From contig BSBK01006383.1 in the NCBI GenBank assembly GCA_027943335.1, positions 76,194-140,193 on the forward strand: a DNA stretch of 64,000 bases. Direction: 5' to 3'. The notes below the pieces were generated by a model. It had not been told where the DNA came from. It did not search any database and saw only the letters and a program-made list of their open reading frames with translations. Position 1 is the stretch's first letter. Every line of letters starts with the position of its first letter. Of the stretch, positions 38,280 to 49,656 are shown piece after piece. Both the position numbers and the translations under genes were made by a program. The DNA comes from Chamaecyparis obtusa. Its lineage: Eukaryota; Streptophyta; Pinopsida; Cupressales; Cupressaceae.

Positions 38280-39790
38280 TCCAACACTCTTCACATCAAA
38301 TCTGACAAGATTAATGAGGCTTTCACCTCTGATACTTTGGTGACTCATTACTACAAAGAAAGTGGCATATGGGGTTTTATGGAGTGAATGAAAGGTGGGC
38401 ATGATGAGTGAATTTCTAAACAATTCATCTCATCCTGGAACAACAAGAGTGTCTCAGTTGGGGGTATCCACTTCCAGATTAATGAAGAGGTCATTGAAAA
38501 GGCGATGAGACTCTCTATGGAAGGGAGGAAATATAGAAAGACCAGTCAAACTCCCGACCCTACCAGCCTCAAACAGTTTTTCAAGGAAGGTGAGCATCTG
38601 GTGAAGAAGCAAGGGGGTTTTAACAAGGAAGAGCTGTCAAACTTCTGGCCTAAGGTTTGCCTCATTGTGATGAAATATTTTATCCTGGAAGGTAAGTTCA
38701 CTATGTTTTACTACTACCTCTTGTCGTTCCTGAATCATATTAGAAATAAGGATTTAATTTCCATACCCTTCTATCTGTTGCATTCCATAGAGAGTAATAT
38801 CCTGGATATTAAGGAAAACCCTGATAAATCAATCCCTATCCTCCATCAGGGCCTCCTTCTCTGCATTTACCACTTTTGCAAAGCTATCTTCCTGGCACCC
38901 CAACTCCTCGCCCGATTATCCAAGAGATGACCCAGGAGGAGTCCCTGGCCAAAATTGAAAATCCCACCCATTCCACCTCCCAGTCTATCTCGGTTATCCA
39001 GGAGTCTGAGCTGGGTGCTAAAGAGGGTAGAACCTACAAAAAATTTGTTAAAAACCCTTTCAATAGGAAGGAGGGTCAGGAGGAGTCTCATGTCTTTGAA
39101 TCTAGGGAGAACAAAGATAGGAAGGAGTTTGATAGTACTCCCGAGACTAAACGAAGGCGCAAAAAATGGAGAATGATGGAGAGCCAGTTAAGCTAGAGGT
39201 GGACTTAAGTGGCTCAGGTTGCCGGAGGTCTAATAGAATTGCCAAGGAATAGTGTAAAACTAGGATGATGGAAGCGGCCTCTAGAGAGAAGTCCCCGTCT
39301 GAAAAAGACTCTCACACCACTAAGTCCATGAAAGGTTCCTTGGATGATCACATGAGTCCTATTAGGAATGGTAATACTCCCCTTCCCAACCTCCATCAAA
39401 CCATGGAAATCCCCAGTAACCCTACCCCACCCCTAAGTCCTTTTCATGATCCCCAAGATAAGCCCCCCACCTGTAAGTACAATACCGGGGTTCTGGTTGA
39501 CAAATTTTTTTTTAAAGGCACTCTCACGATGAGGTTCTCTGATATGGACAAAGAAATTATAGACATCAAAAAGAATATGCAGGAACTAAAGCATCAATGC
39601 ATGATGACCAACAAATTTTCCCTAAAGATCATGCATGCTTCGGCTACAACCCTCTGTAATGTGTAGGAAAAGTTGGTGGGCGGTAGTCCAGAAGTAGACA
39701 AGGATAAAAAGGATCTTTTCTTGTTCCTGCAGGAGGAGTGGGCTAGGACCCTGCTATCTAAGCATCTGGGTGGGAATAACTAACTACTGG
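38280..39790 (+). pseudogene. Gag-like orphan reading frame of unknown family
   Basis: The frame is readable from KINEAFTSDTLVTHYYKESG (about 38305) through KAMRLSMEGRKYRKT to SFLNHIRNKDLISIPFYLLH, then after a frame change EESLAKIENPTHSTSQ and a basic KRRRKKWRMM segment. After another frame change it reads MDKEIIDIKKNMQELKHQ, a short coiled coil, and ends near 39790. The first part is alpha-helical and hydrophobic, the middle Ser/Pro/charged. I know similar low-annotation proteins encoded by plant retroelements, but I cannot name a domain. Stops at about 38388 and 38404 and at least two frameshifts show it is broken. The 39790-40110 tail has no ORF and looks like a 3' untranslated region. 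Confidence 0.5.
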
Positions 39791-40129
39791 TGTTCATGAG
39801 TTGGTTATTTTTGACTGGGCATGGCCCTCAGATCCCCTGTTTTGCATTCGGGGTTAAAGTTAGTTTTTATAGCTTTTGGTTCAGCCCTGCGTGACTCATG
39901 ACTATTATTTTAACTACTACTCTTCATTTTAAGTACTCTAGATTAATCCTTTTGATTAGTGCTGTGAATTATTTTTTTGATAGGGGCAAATTAGACTTGG
40001 TGATTCTACTGTTAAACTATTTTATCTGCTTTGACTAGTGCCATTAATGTGCTATTAATGTGCTGCTAGTCCCTTTATTCCATGGGCCAACACCCTCTTG
40101 CTTCTTTATCTATCAAAAACAAAGAAATA

Positions 40130-40445
40130 GAATGATAATAATATGCTAAAAATTCTATTCTATTTAATACACACCAAAGGACTAGTCCCAACAATTCTTA
40201 AACATAATTTATCTGATATGATGAATTCTTAATAAAGGTCTAATTTTGTAGACTGCTAGCATGAAGGAAGATTTGACCTAGCCAAATCTTCCTTGTACCA
40301 CACAAAAAACTCCGTGATAACTATGTCTACTCCAACCTCAATTGTTTAGGAATTCATCATATCAAATAAAGTATATTTGAGAATTGTTGGGAGTTCTATT
40401 AGACCTTTGTTGTAAAAATGTCATTGGTTTAGTTTTGTAAAAAAA
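40130..40445. repeat. Fold-back element (imperfect inverted repeat)
   Basis: 40188-40231 pairs with 40346-40392 (shared GATGAATTC/GAATTCATC and CCAACAATTCT/AGAATTGTTGG). The left half recurs at 42645-42790 as a direct repeat. The right outer end (about 40420-40460) recurs inverted at 42582-42625. Confidence 0.75.
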
Positions 40446-40469
40446 AATTTGTGTTAAATGTATTTAAAT

Positions 40470-40741
40470 GGAACATTAAGCATAGTAATAATATGCTTAA
40501 TCTATTAGTAATTGGCATATTAAATGCAAATAACACCTTTATCAGTTTAGCATGTTTAATGTGTAGTAATTACAAATTGTTTCTTATTTGCATTGTTATA
40601 AATTTACTATTAGACTAATTCTATAGGGCACTGGACTTTTTCTTGCGAGCGCAAACCTAGCCCTAACTCTACATAGTAATAATATGCTTAATCTACCAAT
40701 TACTAATAGATTAAGCATATGATTATTATGCTTAATGTTCC
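40470..40741. repeat. Inverted repeat with 46-bp arms
   Basis: 40470-40515 (starting GGAACATTAAGC) is nearly the exact reverse complement of 40696-40741. About 180 bp separate the arms. MITE-like; no TSD recognised. Confidence 0.85.
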
Positions 40742-41696
40742 AAGGTACTAGACTTAAATACAATAAAAATAGTGAAGTGAAAGAGTGGAAAGATAAATGG
40801 ACTGCTATTAAATGTTTGGCTGGTGCAAGGCTCCCCTAAAGCTATCATTTTTTATATTTTTGTTGTCGCTTCAAACTTTTCCATTATCAATACACACATA
40901 CACCTATATGTGCATACACATAGGATATAAATTCATTTCCAAAGTGTAAGGTGCATATTTATCTTTATGTAGTTTTATCTATTGGTAAGGAAACATACAC
41001 ATACCATGCCTATTCACACACTTATGCAACCTAACCACAAGAGGCTAGGTCAGTATGCATTGATTCCTCCATGATAGGTTACCTCCCCTAGTAATGAATT
41101 AAAGATGATTTAAATAAGATATGGGGGGAATATGTATTGTATTGAGAGATTCTTAAGTAAAGTTATCTATAATACCCTTTCTAAGACATATCATTGTAAT
41201 GCAATAATACCATCATCAACTCTCCTAATATGAAGCTTTGTTGTTAGAAGAAGGTAATTGCATGTGAAGCTTGACTATGTTTCCCTAGATCAATAGCCAA
41301 CCAACAAAGAACACAAAGAAACAAAACACCAATAATAAAAAGACAAAGAACCAAACTTAATGTATCATAGGGAGTTTAGGGTTTTTGTTGTGTTCCTTAA
41401 TTCTTAATTCACACGTTTTGAAGGCTTTGAGAGTCATTTAACATGACTATACCCTCACACACAATGGATTAACCTTGCTCTATTTAGTTTTCTTTCATTG
41501 TTTTGAAGTTTATTTGTAAACAATAACCATTCCATGGACTTAAAGGCCTAGAATCCATGAAATGAAGTTCAGTAACATGTATAATAGTTTTATCATCTTG
41601 AAGTTGTAGAAGTTTGATCAGAGGAAGTGATCACTGGCGGTAATAGAGAAGTTTTTCATTGAAATTCATGGCACAAGTTCCCATTATGTTTGACAT
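40742..41696. other. No gene seen
   Basis: Anonymous AT-rich DNA. One short block (ACATAGGATATAAATTC) near 40918 recurs near 43048. Confidence 0.35.
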
Positions 41697-43558
41697 TGAA
41701 TTTGAGCCAATTCCCATTTAGTTTGGACTGATTTTTATTTGAAGGTGTTCTCTTAACAAAAAGTATCACACTCTTGTGCTAGGTCCTCGTTCATGCCTTG
41801 TTTGCTACAGTCCTACACCTAGGTGGAAATGAATGGGTGGTTGGGATAAAAATCCCAAGAAGAGGGCAGATTTTGCCCCTTCAAAATTTACGTTTACTTC
41901 ATCATCCTAGACTTAGTCATTTTCATGCCTTTAGAAGCCCTCCCTTTTAAAATTGGACTTAGATTTAGGGACTTGACTGATTTTGATCTCACACTTACTT
42001 CCTTGACTTCACCAAATTTCTTAATTTTAACTTTGGTTGTGTTTAAGGAACTATGTTGACTTTATTTGGTAGTTGTTTAACATGAGAGTTTATAAGTCAT
42101 GTACCTAATGCTTGTGTGCTTGGTTACCTTGTATACACTATTTTTCATTAGACTAGACATTATCCAACTACCTATGAGGGTTGTCACTATTATTAATTGG
42201 TGTAAAAGGAGGACCACCTATGTGTTATAGCACTTTATATAAATACTCACTATTTGGATAATGTCTAGTCTAATACAAAATAGTGTATATAAGGTATCCA
42301 AGCACACTAGCATGAGGTACATGAGTTATGTTCATCTCACTAGATATAGACAGGCATTAATGCTCAATTTAATGATATGTTCCTATAAAAATGTGAACTC
42401 CTATTAATCTACAAACTCTCATGTTAAACAACTACAAAATAAAGTCAACATAGTTCCTTTAACACAACCAAAGTTAAAATTAGATTATCTCTATCCCTAA
42501 GATAAACTAAGTAGCCTTCATATATTTTATGTTAAATGTTCCTTTGTGCTAGTAGTCTACAAAATTAGACCTTTATTTTAAATGCATTTAACACAAAATT
42601 TTTTTACAAAATTGAACCAATGGCATGTTTACTACAAAGAAATAGAATCATAATAATATGCTAAAAATTCTATTCTGTTTAATACACGCCAAAGGTCCAG
42701 TCCCAATAATTCTTAAACATAGTTTATCTAATATGATAAATTATTAATAAAGGTCTAATTTTGTAGACTGCTAACACGAAGGAAGATTTGACTAAGATTA
42801 GCCATAAAAGTTGTTCAATAAATACTCATGATTAGGACAATGTCTAGTCTAATGCAAAATAGTGTATACAAGGTATCCAAGCACACTAGCATGAGGTACA
42901 TGAGTTATGTCCATCTCACTAGATATAGATGGGCATTAATTCTCAATTGAATGATACGTTCCCATAAAAATGTGAACTCCTGTTAATCTACAAACTCTCA
43001 TGTTAAACAAGTACAAAATAAAGTCAACATAGTTCCTTTAACATGTTATACACATAGGATATAAATTCATTTCCAAAGTGTAAGGTGCAGATTTACCTCA
43101 AAGCTTGGGATACTTTTTCTTCATAGAGCTTAGTACATTACAATGTTTTGTACAATATGTTTGATAGAGAATTTGAGCCAATTCCCATTTAGTTTGGACT
43201 CATTTTGATTTTAGTGTGTTATCTTAACAACAAGTAGCACACTCTTGTGCTAGGTCCTCGTTCATGCCTTGTTTGTTGCAGTCCTACACCTAGGTGGAAA
43301 TGAATGGGTGGTTGGGATAAAAATCCCAAGAAGAGGGCAAATTCTGCCCCTTCAAAATTTACCTTTACTTCATCATCCCAGACTTATTCATTTTCATGCC
43401 TTTAGAAGCCCTCCCTTTTAAACTTGGACTTAGATTTAGGGACTTGACTAATTTTGATCTCACACTTACTTCCTTGACTTCACCAAAATTCTTAATTTTA
43501 ACTTTGGTTGTGTTAAAGGAACTATGTTGACTTTATTTTGTAGTTTTTTAACATGAGA
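41697..43558. repeat. Nest of inverted and direct repeats (compound fold-back element)
   Basis: 41697-42087 is repeated directly at 43169-43558 (about 390 bp, more than 90% identical by eye). 42239-42461 is repeated directly at about 42820-43041. 42022-42161 is inverted relative to 42253-42484, the right arm carrying an 85-bp extra segment. The 91-bp loop (42162-42252) contains one inverted monomer of the 43-bp minisatellite found at 44477. No coding capacity. Confidence 0.88.
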
Positions 43559-44476
43559 TTCTAGGAGTATAGTTGGGTATTAAATAAGTCTTCTAAGTAT
43601 TTAAAATACCTTAGAAGTTCTACTAATCAAGTCACATTTTAATGTCTAAACATCCAACTAATCCCTCTAACCGGTTAGGAGTGGTTGGGGAAGTTGAGAT
43701 GAAGGTTTATATGTATCTTTTGGAAGCCATAGTATGACAAAGAAGCCTACTATACAGATGAAACATGAAATCAAATAAAAGACAAGTTTTTCTAATTGAA
43801 ATCAGTGATCTTAAAGGTGTCACGGTCTTGTTTTGGTTTTTCCTTTTCATTATGCAATAAGGAATAGTTTTTAAACATTCATATTTAGTCATTGAATGCT
43901 TTGGAAGCTTTTATCTTGACTGTCCCATGCATTAACCAGTCACTGTGATTCCTTAAAGTATTTAAACCTTTTCATTTTGGGCACTTCGGGTGTGGATTCA
44001 AAATTTAAATCTTATTTGTTTCATGTTTAGTAGGAACCAACAAAGTATTTGGAAACAATATTGTTTGTTTGGATCGGTTTGAGAGTCACATAGCATGACA
44101 GTGACAGGGAGTGTTCCATAGAATTTCGTGGCACAAGTATAGCATGACAAATAATTTGAGTTGAAGGGCATATTGTTTTTATGACTAAAATAGTCTTGTA
44201 TGTTGATTGCTAAATAATACAGTAATTCTTTCTTTGTTAATGTGTTTTTGAAATAATTTTTATATAATAAATATTACTTTTATAAAATAAAATGAATGAT
44301 AAATACTACACATTCTTAGATAAAACATATATAGCCTAGGTCTTTGTAGAAATCACCTTCTCTTGCAACTCACAACCATAATACCAGTTCTAACCTAGCC
44401 AAGATCACATTCAATCAAACATATATGTTTAAAAAAAACTAATCATACCGTAGGTTAAGGTAAGGAAATCCTTACA
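43559..44476. other. No gene seen
   Basis: Anonymous AT-rich DNA without supported features on either strand. Confidence 0.4.
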
Positions 44477-44920
44477 GGTGGTCCTCCTTTTACACCAAAT
44501 AATAGTGGCAACCCTCATAGGTGGTCCTCCTTTTACACCAAAATAACAGTGGAAACCCTCGCAGGCAGTCCTCCTTTTACACCAAATAATAGTGGAAACC
44601 CTCGCAGGCAGTCCTCCTTTTACACCAAATAACAGTGGCAACCCTCGTAGGCAGTCCTCCTTTTAAACCAAATAAAAGTGGCAACCCTTGCAGGCGGTCC
44701 TCCTTTTACACCAAATAATAGTGGAAACCCTCGCGGGCGGTCCTCCTTTTACACCAAATAACAGTGGCAACCCTCGCAAGTAGTCCTCCTTGTATATCAA
44801 ATAAGAGTGGCAACCCTCACAGGTGGTCCTCCTTTTACACCAAATAAGAGTGGCAACCCTTGCAGGTGGTCCTCCTTTTACAACAAATAATAGTTAAAAT
44901 CCTCGTAGGTGGTCCTCCTT
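44477..44920. repeat. Minisatellite, 43-bp unit, ten copies plus a partial
   Basis: Units start at 44477 and recur every 43 bp (one is 44) until 44907, with a partial eleventh from 44908. The core is GTCCTCCTTTTACACCAAAT, then AGTGG and AACCCTCG. Units differ by a few substitutions. They are contiguous with no unique spacers, so this is not CRISPR. Confidence 0.96.
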
Positions 44921-45279
44921 CGCGTGCTCCAAGCTTGATCTAATAATGAAATGAGATATGAAATCTCTTTTTTTTTAAGTTATGCCCATGTTGGTCAAAA
45001 TTGTGACATACATAGTATTGGTCAAAATTTTGACAAACACGGGCATGGATTAAAAAAAGGAATTTTTTCCTTCTATAATCCAACCAACCTAAACCTTTTT
45101 ATTTGATGGTTGAAAATTTTGGTAGGAAAATACGGTCAAATGTACTAGTGAAATGAGATTGTTGAAACTTGCCCTAAAAAAAAATTCCTCCTTGGTGCCT
45201 AAGAATGAAATCATCCTTGCATTAGTACATATGGAGGAATCAAATTTTCTTAATCTTCCTTTGCTTGTGGAGAACAATA
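44921..45279. other. No gene seen
   Basis: Short spacer between the minisatellite and the MYB-block duplicate. It has an internal short repeat of TTGGTCAAAATT near 44992 and 45022. Confidence 0.4.
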
Positions 45280-47725
45280 TTAATAAGCTGATTTTCATGC
45301 TTCGAAAGTATTAGGAGGCAATGAGGACTTCATTGTCCTTATTTTCCATTTCATCTTTTTTTCTTGATTAATTTGTTTCTCATTCAATTGTTATAATTAA
45401 TTAATTTTATCAACTTTCTATTTGATGTTCCTTTCATTTGAAATAAAAGTGAATTATCCAAATCATCATCATTTGCATCATCATCTATTTCAGGTGAGAA
45501 ATAAAAGCTAGAGGAAAAATTTTTCATCACCACAATTTTGGAATGAGCTATTAATGAGTCCTTCACCTATCTAGTACAATAATGGAGACATAGAAATCAC
45601 TAACCTCCTCATTATCGTCTTTGACTCCATCTTCAATCTTCTCATTTTGATCATTAAAATTCAAGAAATCACCTTCACTTTACTCGCCTTCATCACAATT
45701 GCTATTCTCACCAACATCACCTTGGTCATTGTAGTCTTGGATATCTACATATTTTCTATTTTTTTTGAATAAGTGAATTTTTTCTTTCCTATAAAATATT
45801 CAAATACAATAATACTGACATTTATATCAACAAAGAGGATTTTATAGTATATTATAAAATAAATGGTAGAAAATATTGACTTGAATAGATTTTGATTCAA
45901 TATGTGTTTAAAAAGATAATACATATAATTAGTATAATAGTTACTAAAATATTTACAATCTTTCACTCAGTACAATATTTTATCTCAATAATCCAACAAA
46001 TCTAAATGATAAGATAAAAATCATTATGAAGTATTAAAAAAAAGGTATACTCCAAATACGTATATGATGATTTCATTACCAGCATTTATATGTGTATTAT
46101 ATTCCATCACTTAAACCATTGTTAAACCCTACATATAATAATACAAAAAATATATTAAAAATAATGATATAATGAAAAAATAAATTAGAAATAAAATGGT
46201 GGGACTAGCTCATTATTGTATAAGTATATTATGTTTGAATTATGCATTTAACATATATTTCAAAAAAATATTCAAAACAATTTTATAACCTTGCTCCAAA
46301 ACAAATCATATATAAATATTGTATAGAAAAATATTGGTGTGTCAAGATTAATTGTATAATTTTTTTATTAAATTAAGTGGTGTGACAAAATTCATTTTCT
46401 ATGGTTGGTTTCTTAAGAATCTAACACTTTTCAATAATTTTCAAATTTTAATTAGTATTATTAAAAGCATTATGAACATGAGACCAATACAAGTTCTTTA
46501 TGAGTAAAAACATTAGAAACTACCTTTATATTAGAAACAAACTATCTAGAACTAAAAGTAACAATTTAAGATTCCACAATACATGTCCCAATAAGAAATT
46601 AAACTTGACTCTCTACAATGAAAACCAAACAATTAAATTATTTAAGCTCAATCTGTAGACAAAATTACATAATAAAAAAATTGAAAAAACAATCGCAAAA
46701 CCTTAGGCAAGCAGAAACAAACCCTAGCTGAAGAGAAGAGATTGCATGTTAGAAAATCTCATGTTCATAGAGCAATGAGGGCAATCCTCAAACTGGATTA
46801 ATGATCTCATAGTTTCTCTTAGAAAGAGTCTCAAAGGAGAAATTAAAAATATTACGCAGTGGTATCAAGATACGTTATATGATCTGACTAAAAAGATCTT
46901 TGATCTCTTATTTTTGTGTTTGGGATTTTTAAATTTTGGCTATGGCATCTGTATTTTGAATCTCCTAATTTCCTTTTAATTCGCCCACTCTCACTGCATA
47001 AGCAAGACAATGGGAGTACTCAAAACCAAAAGTGTGATCCAAAGTATTTCGAAGGTCAAAAGCAAGAGTTATGTTGTCTCTCCTGTTTTGATGATAAAGT
47101 CCCGAATAGATTTTTTTTTATAATCTTAATACTTTTCCATTGAGTATATGCATTTCTAATATTGTCTACTTCCTGATAAAATTCATATACAGATTCGATA
47201 ACTGTAGGTAACGAAAACATCAAAGAACGGGTGGAAAGTGTTTAAAGCCAGTATTTAAAATGTCGGCAATAATTAAGTTTTTAATTAGCTAATGCAAGAT
47301 CATTTACAAAACATTATTCAGACTATGAAATCATTATTTTGATTGGTTTCCATAAACCAAAAGTATATGGAAACATATGCATGTGCTAGATTTTTACTCA
47401 ATAATGACAGTTGTCGACATGATAGAAAGTGACAATCGATACAACATTTTCTCAGAGGAATCGACAAAAAGAATATCCAACCATCTGAGGGGTAGTAAAT
47501 AGTAGGTGAGTTTCAGTTAACCTACCGATGGAAACTTCATTTCATCAGTGCCCTCCTTCGCATCAACAGTTTCTCTACTGTAACAAGGCAAACTGATAGA
47601 CAAATCCAGATTTACATAGGGCCGCTCTTCATTCCTGTTGCCAGCTGTTGAAGCCTCACCAAGCTCAAAATTCACAGTATAATCTACAGTCTGATCATTT
47701 CCATGGTGGAGAGAGTGACTATTGG
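45280..47725. repeat. Segmental duplication, copy 2 (downstream part of the MYB block)
   Basis: Collinear with 20220-22680 (see that entry). It continues beyond the copia insertion at about 59640-60180, matching 22700-23740. Similarity is patchy in 45500-46000 and strong from 46780 onward. Confidence 0.85.
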
Positions 47726-48600
47726 TAGTGCTGCTCTCATTATCAACATAATGAAAAGGGCGGTGAGAATTTGGATCGATTCCCTGGCTGAGCAATTTTC
47801 TGCTAATGTGTATGTTCCAGTAATTCTTTATTTCGTTGCCTGTTCTACCTGGCAATCTTCCCGCTATTAGAGACCATCTGCGCCGAGATTCCCAAAATAT
47901 TATTATAAAGATAGGTAAAACGCTTGATAATCAAATGAAGAAGTAATCTGTCACTTCAACTTTTAAGACCCATCATGACAGACTTACAGAGTACTTAACC
48001 CTAACAAAAGGAATACCAATTTATAGTATTCTTAATTAAGAAAGAGGGTTAAAATAGTTGTGTTACCTGTTTCCCAAGAGGGCGTGGAGCTTGACGATTA
48101 GCTGTTCCTCATCATCAGAGATATTCCACCGGTTGAGATCTGGAAGCAAAGAGTTGATCCATCTTATCTGGCAGTTTTTCCCACATCTCTTCAGCCCTGT
48201 AAAATCACAAGCAATGATTTACAGTCAATAGGCTTTTGGTTTATTGGTGAAGTTGAGAGGTTCTTAATGAGTCTACTAGAATTAAGTCTTGTTTAATGTA
48301 AGATACCCATATCGAAATAAAAGAAAAAACTGGAATCTACCCCTGACAAATTCAATAGAATAGATATCCCTCAATCGTTAGTTTTTAAGGTGAACGGTGC
48401 TCCCTTATGTAGCTAAAATTATTTCGTAAATGACCTCTATTGAAAAATTGATTTATAGTTAATGTGAATAGAAGAAATTACAGACCCGCGGCATCGGGCA
48501 TAGATGTCCAGCTTCCTTCGCCGCGAGATTGAATGTGGGCAAAAAGCCGGTCATCTTCTTCTCTAGTCCATGGCTCTTCGCAGCAAGGACAACGTTCCAT
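47517..48600 (-). CDS. R2R3-MYB transcription factor, subgroup-4-like repressor, 3 exons
   Basis: Exons are 48600-48486, 48196-48067 (130 bp, the usual MYB exon 2 length) and 47877-47517, coding 201 residues. Both introns are GT-AG and fall at the conserved sites: phase 1 after Gly39 and inside the Arg82 codon (LLGNR/W). The alternative donor GTAATT at exon 1 would give an early stop. R2 has Trp 11, 31 and 51; R3 has Ile64 in the usual aromatic position, then Trp83 and Trp102. Residues 170-177 read VNLDLSIS, an LxLxL EAR repression motif as in AtMYB4-type subgroup-4 proteins, nuclear repressors of phenylpropanoid genes. GIDPNSHRP after R3 also fits subgroup 4. Oddities: the N-terminus ([16 protein letters not shown]) lacks several residues usual before R2, and the bHLH-contact motif starts with Gln70 instead of Asp/Glu. 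The CDS is intact. A copia LTR lies 145 bp upstream. Confidence 0.93.
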
Positions 48601-48745
48601 GTTGTGTAATCAGAGCTATGTTCGGGATGATGAGATTAGAGAAGCACTAGGTAGTAGGTATTAAGACAGACAAAAAGGTGAAGCAAATAAATTAACAGAA
48701 CCGACAAGCAAGGACTCCCGTAGAAACATCAGGCGCTGTCTATGC
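48601..48745 (-). promoter_or_regulatory. Residual MYB 5' flank between start codon and copia 3' LTR
   Basis: These 145 bp are all that remains of the native upstream sequence next to the gene. I see no TATA box in it. The rest of the original promoter now lies beyond 59474, 10.7 kb further upstream. The segment may hold the 5' UTR. Confidence 0.6.
48741..48745. repeat. Target-site duplication TATGC (left)
   Basis: Identical to 59474-59478 on the other side of the copia element. Confidence 0.9.
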
Positions 48746-48812
48746 TGTGGGAAATATTAAAATTTAAATTTGCAAATCTTTAAAAAATTTTAACTCGGCA
48801 CTTAAAAAATTG

Positions 48813-48928
48813 CTCGGCACATGAAAGGTGCCGAGTGCCAGTTTTACTCGGCACTTACTCGGCACATGAAAGGTGCCGAGTGCCAATTTTACTCGGCACT
48901 TACTCGGCACATGAAAGGTGCCGAGTGA
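48813..48928. repeat. Palindromic 45-bp tandem array in 3' LTR (3 units)
   Basis: Units start at 48813, 48858 and 48903, each with CTCGGCACATGAAAGGTGCC, a self-complementary stem of CTCGGCAC and GTGCCGAG. Further solo CTCGGCA and TGCCGAG words continue to 49012. Confidence 0.93.
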
Positions 48929-49538
48929 CAGGAGGGTGCCGAGTGAGCCCGGCACCTGAAGGGCAGCTCGGCACTTGAAAGGAAATGCTCGGCAAGAATG
49001 GATGCCGAGTGACACAGTTTAACATGAAACTCTTCACGATTAAAAACAAACACTCAACACTTAAAAATATTCAACAAGGATCTTCTCAAATGCAATGTAG
49101 AGGGGAAGAACAATAGATTCAAGTATGCCTCCTTGCTTGATATTTAACTTTGATTAAAACATTTACAAAAGCTGGGAGCATTCAGCTTCAACCAGAAAAC
49201 CCTAAATTTACCCTAAAAACTTAAAACTTCAAATAAACTATTAAACTTCAAACTTGCAGCTCTAATGGCTGCATACTACAATGCCTGGAGCAATCACTGC
49301 ATCAACAGGTCGAATCAAAACAATAATAAACTTATAGAATGACCAGAGAAGAAACACGTGCAACTACAGGCATGAAAATAAGCAAACTTCTTTCTCTGCA
49401 CTCTGACGACTGGATCTGCTGACCTTCTTCTTTTCTCTGCAACTCTAAATCTGCACTTTTTCTGCTGAACTAAATGAATGAGGGAAAGACATTCCTTTTT
49501 GTCATATTCCATTTTCCCCCTCTTTTCAAAATTCGAAT

Positions 49539-49551
49539 ATCTCACCTACCC
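49539..49551 (-). promoter_or_regulatory. AC-element (ACCTACC) in 3' LTR
   Basis: The minus strand reads GGGTAGGTGAGAT; the plus strand core is ACCTACC at 49544-49550. From memory it matches 12 of 13 bases of the MYB-bound 13-bp repeat in the LTR of tobacco Tto1. Conserved in the 5' LTR at 59367-59379. Confidence 0.6.
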
Positions 49552-49586
49552 GTATTAATGTTTCTAGCTGTTCTGTTCGTCAAAGG

Positions 49587-49599
49587 TGGTAGGTGAGCA
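49587..49599 (+). promoter_or_regulatory. Second AC-element, opposite orientation, in 3' LTR
   Basis: The plus strand reads TGGTAGGTGAGCA, 36-48 bp from the first site and inverted relative to it. The 5' LTR equivalent is TGGTAGGTGAGCG at 59415-59427. Confidence 0.6.
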
Positions 49600-49645
49600 T
49601 TTGGCTCAAGGGACAAACAGCTCGCAGCATTTAATTTTTCCAACA

Positions 49646-49656
49646 CTCCCCCTTTG
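49646..49656 (-). other. Polypurine tract of the copia element
   Basis: The minus strand reads CAAAGGGGGAG immediately before the 3' LTR start TGTTGG. It primes plus-strand DNA synthesis. Confidence 0.85.

Larger units (their letters stand above)
48746..49645 (-). repeat. 3' LTR (900 bp) of the copia element
   Basis: Matches 58484-59473 throughout, except that its 45-bp array has two fewer units (exactly the 90-bp length difference). It lies directly upstream of the MYB gene in the same orientation. TCTATAAGTTT near 49340-49330 on the minus strand is a possible TATA box; the 5' LTR has TCTGTAAG there. Confidence 0.93.

Noticed and set aside
44477..44920. CRISPR-like array
   Set aside because: Units are contiguous 43-bp tandem copies with no unique spacers, in a plant nuclear context.
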